This document shows, piece by piece, positions 62,517 to 64,000 of a stretch of DNA of 64,000 nt. The translations under genes were made by a program, and so were the position numbers. Every line of letters starts with the position of its first letter. Positions within the stretch are counted from its first letter, which is position 1. The notes beneath the pieces are model-generated. The model searched no databases and was not told where the DNA came from. It saw only the letters and a program-made list of their open reading frames with translations. The stretch spans positions 223,932-287,931 of the forward strand of contig JAGTRP010000003.1 in the NCBI GenBank assembly GCA_018261935.1, written 5' to 3'. The DNA is from Rhodocyclaceae bacterium. GTDB taxonomy: Bacteria > Pseudomonadota > Gammaproteobacteria > Burkholderiales > Rhodocyclaceae.

Positions 62517-64000
62517 ATGACCAACGCAAAGCCTCTCCCTCGCAGACATTTGCCCGATATTTCGGAAGCTCTACGCGCCGCCAAGGACCGAGGGGGCAAA
62601 TGCACACTCCTCATCGGCGCTGGCTGTTCTCTCTCTGCTGGCATCCCCCTGTCGAGTACCATCATCAGCGATATTGGAAGCAAGTTTCCGCGTGCCTACG
62701 CTCGAGCAAAGGAAAAATCAGACTCCCCCGGATACGGACTGTGCATGCGCGAATTGTCGCCAGGAGAGCGAAGGAAGCTCCTCAAGGACTACATAGATGC
62801 AGCATCCATCAACTGGGCCCATATCGGGCTAGCCCAACTGGTCAAACATGGCTGCGTCGACCGCATCCTGACCACCAATTTTGATCCGCTTATCGCCCGA
62901 GCCTGCGCCCTCGTCAATGTTTTCCCGGCAGTTTACGACCTCACCGCCTCGACCTATCTGCGCCCTGAAGACCTGCCTGACTGCGCGGTTTTCCATCTCC
63001 ACGGCCAGCGCAATGGCTTTGTCCTGCTCAACGAGACAAGTGAACTGGAGAAGCATGCCGGACAGCTGAAACCGGTCTTCGCACATGCGAGGGAAAGCCG
63101 CGTATGGATCGTGGCGGGTTACAGCGGGGAAAACGACCCCCTGTTCCGCCTAATCCGCGATGTGGAATGCTATGACTATGACTTGTTCTGGGTAGACGTC
63201 AAGGAACAACCTCCCGCGGGAATTGCCGAGTTCTTCAGCGAAGAGCACCGCACATTCTATGTCCACGAACCCCGGGGAGCCGATCGCTTTTTCATGGACC
63301 TCGCGCATCAGCTCGAAGCCTGGCCCCCTCTATTCGTCGACCAGCCCTTCCAGCATTTACGCCAGCAACTTCAATCCGTTGCCAAGCAGGATCAGGAGGG
63401 AAAGGGAGTGCAAATCGACTGGCTGGAGCAGGCCCGCGAAAAGATCGACAGAGCAGAAATTGCCCTGGCCGCAGCGGCAGCGGATATACCCGAGGACGAT
63501 GTTGGCAAAGTACAAGCGGCCTTCCTTGAAGGGGGAAGCGAAAAAGCCATGGCCGCAAGTAGCACTGATCGACTCAAACCTTGGCTGCTGGCATCGGAGG
63601 CAGGAGATCTTGCGCTTGAGGCCCAAGTTCTATCCTTGACAGACCTTTCCGCTGCCTGTGACCTCTGGCGCCAGGCCGGCGAGCGCTACGCCCAGGCCCT
63701 GGCCATCAAGCCGGACATGCACGAAGCCGCCTATAACTGGGGGAATGCGCTCAAGCCTGGGCCCTGGCCCCCACCGACCTTCCCGCCGCCCGCAACCTCT
63801 GGCGCCAGGCCGGCGAGCGCTACGCCCAGGCCCTGGCCATCAAGCCGGACATACACGAAGCCGCCTATAACTGGGGCGTAGCCCTCGGCGACGAAGCCCG
63901 GGCCCTGGCCCCCACCGACCTTCCCGCCGCCCGCAACCTCTGGCGCCAGGCCGGCGAGCGCTACGCCCAGGCCCTGGCCATCAAGCCGGACAAGCACGAC
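62517..64000 (+). CDS. SIR2-domain protein with C-terminal 47-residue TPR-like repeats; frameshifted as read, 3' end beyond window
   Basis: The first 454 codons (to a stop at 63879-63881) start MTNAKPLPRRHLPD. The SIR2-like domain has LLIGAGCSLSAGIP (GAG-S, 31-44), RILTTNFDPLIARA (117-130), VFHLHGQ (His162) and VAGYSGENDP (199-208), all NAD-pocket motifs. A charged helical linker (about 285-335) leads to repeats with LWRQAGERYAQALAIKPDMH. A 7-base shortfall near 63752-63757 throws the frame off. In the other frame the repeats continue (AWALAPTDLPAARNLWRQAG onward) to the window end. SIR2 domains with repeat partners are often anti-phage NADases. Base composition looks less GC-rich than the neighbours up to 63650. 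Confidence 0.8.
63666..64000 (+). repeat. Near-identical 141-bp tandem repeats encoding 47-residue TPR-like units
   Basis: Units begin TGGCGCCAGGCCGG at 63666, 63800 and 63941. The second to third spacing is 141 bp (47 codons), the first to second only 134. The DNA is almost identical between copies (for example GGCGAGCGCTACGCCCAG in each). Units read W-RQAGERYAQALAIKPD-HEAAYNWG. At least two and a half units are present and they run off the window. Confidence 0.93.

Overview
The window reads as a GC-rich betaproteobacterial chromosome segment, most likely from the order Rhodocyclales (Azospira/Dechloromonas/Azonexus-like). This placement is inferred from gene content: an isc operon with an additional cysteine desulfurase between iscR and iscS, the betaproteobacterial families DUF3460 and DUF3567, the hopanoid/squalene genes hpnCDE, a lexA-imuA-imuB-dnaE2 cassette, and the order pyrG-kdsA-eno-ftsB. 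No rRNA, CRISPR array or insertion sequence was seen. Genes are packed tightly, often with 4-base ATGA overlaps.

Layout. 1-5226 (minus): trmJ, then cysE, then the Fe-S cluster operon iscR-cysteine desulfurase 2-iscS-iscU-iscA, with iscA cut by the window start. Both cysE and iscR carry 25-bp type-1 IscR boxes. 5292-10359 (plus): suhB, a MazE/MazF toxin-antitoxin pair with a palindrome-flanked promoter, mutS and a secreted metallophosphoesterase. 10387-15534 (minus): pyrG-kdsA-eno-ftsB, then peroxiredoxin-slyD. 15693-21607 (minus): the SOS mutagenesis cassette lexA-imuA-imuB-dnaE2 behind one SOS box, divergent from a GAF/HD-GYP protein. 22895-29406: dgt, a thioesterase, ETF-ubiquinone oxidoreductase, fabI, ppiD and tRNA-Asp. 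29602-33141: a cyclic-nucleotide-binding protein, an orphan mobile-element-type gene, a TonB receptor and tRNA-Leu. 33197-36061: hpnC-hpnD-hpnE (squalene from farnesyl diphosphate). 36058-45218: an ABC ATPase and tesA with interlocked start codons, tRNA 2-selenouridine synthase, a methyltransferase, OsmC, a GNAT/acyl-CoA synthetase fusion and several small conserved proteins. 45260-49742: clpB with a heat-shock promoter, and a chemotaxis receptor. 49752-55415 (minus): dinG/yoaA-type helicase, an ATP-grasp-like protein, mobB, moeA, moaD and moaE as one run. 55486-57380: a MocR regulator facing a DUF2917 gene across a three-copy operator. 57433-62310: nudC and purL.

The most unusual locus is the right edge (62517-64000). 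It encodes a SIR2-like NAD-binding domain fused to nearly identical 47-residue TPR-like repeats. This is the architecture of NAD-consuming anti-phage proteins. The reading frame is broken by a 7-base deficit in the first repeat, and the repeats run off the window. Other leads are the IscR box before cysE, the ATP-grasp protein inside a molybdenum cofactor operon, the three-site MocR operator, a terminator-like hairpin at the start of kdsA, and in-frame 12-bp repeats inside the mutagenic polymerase gene.
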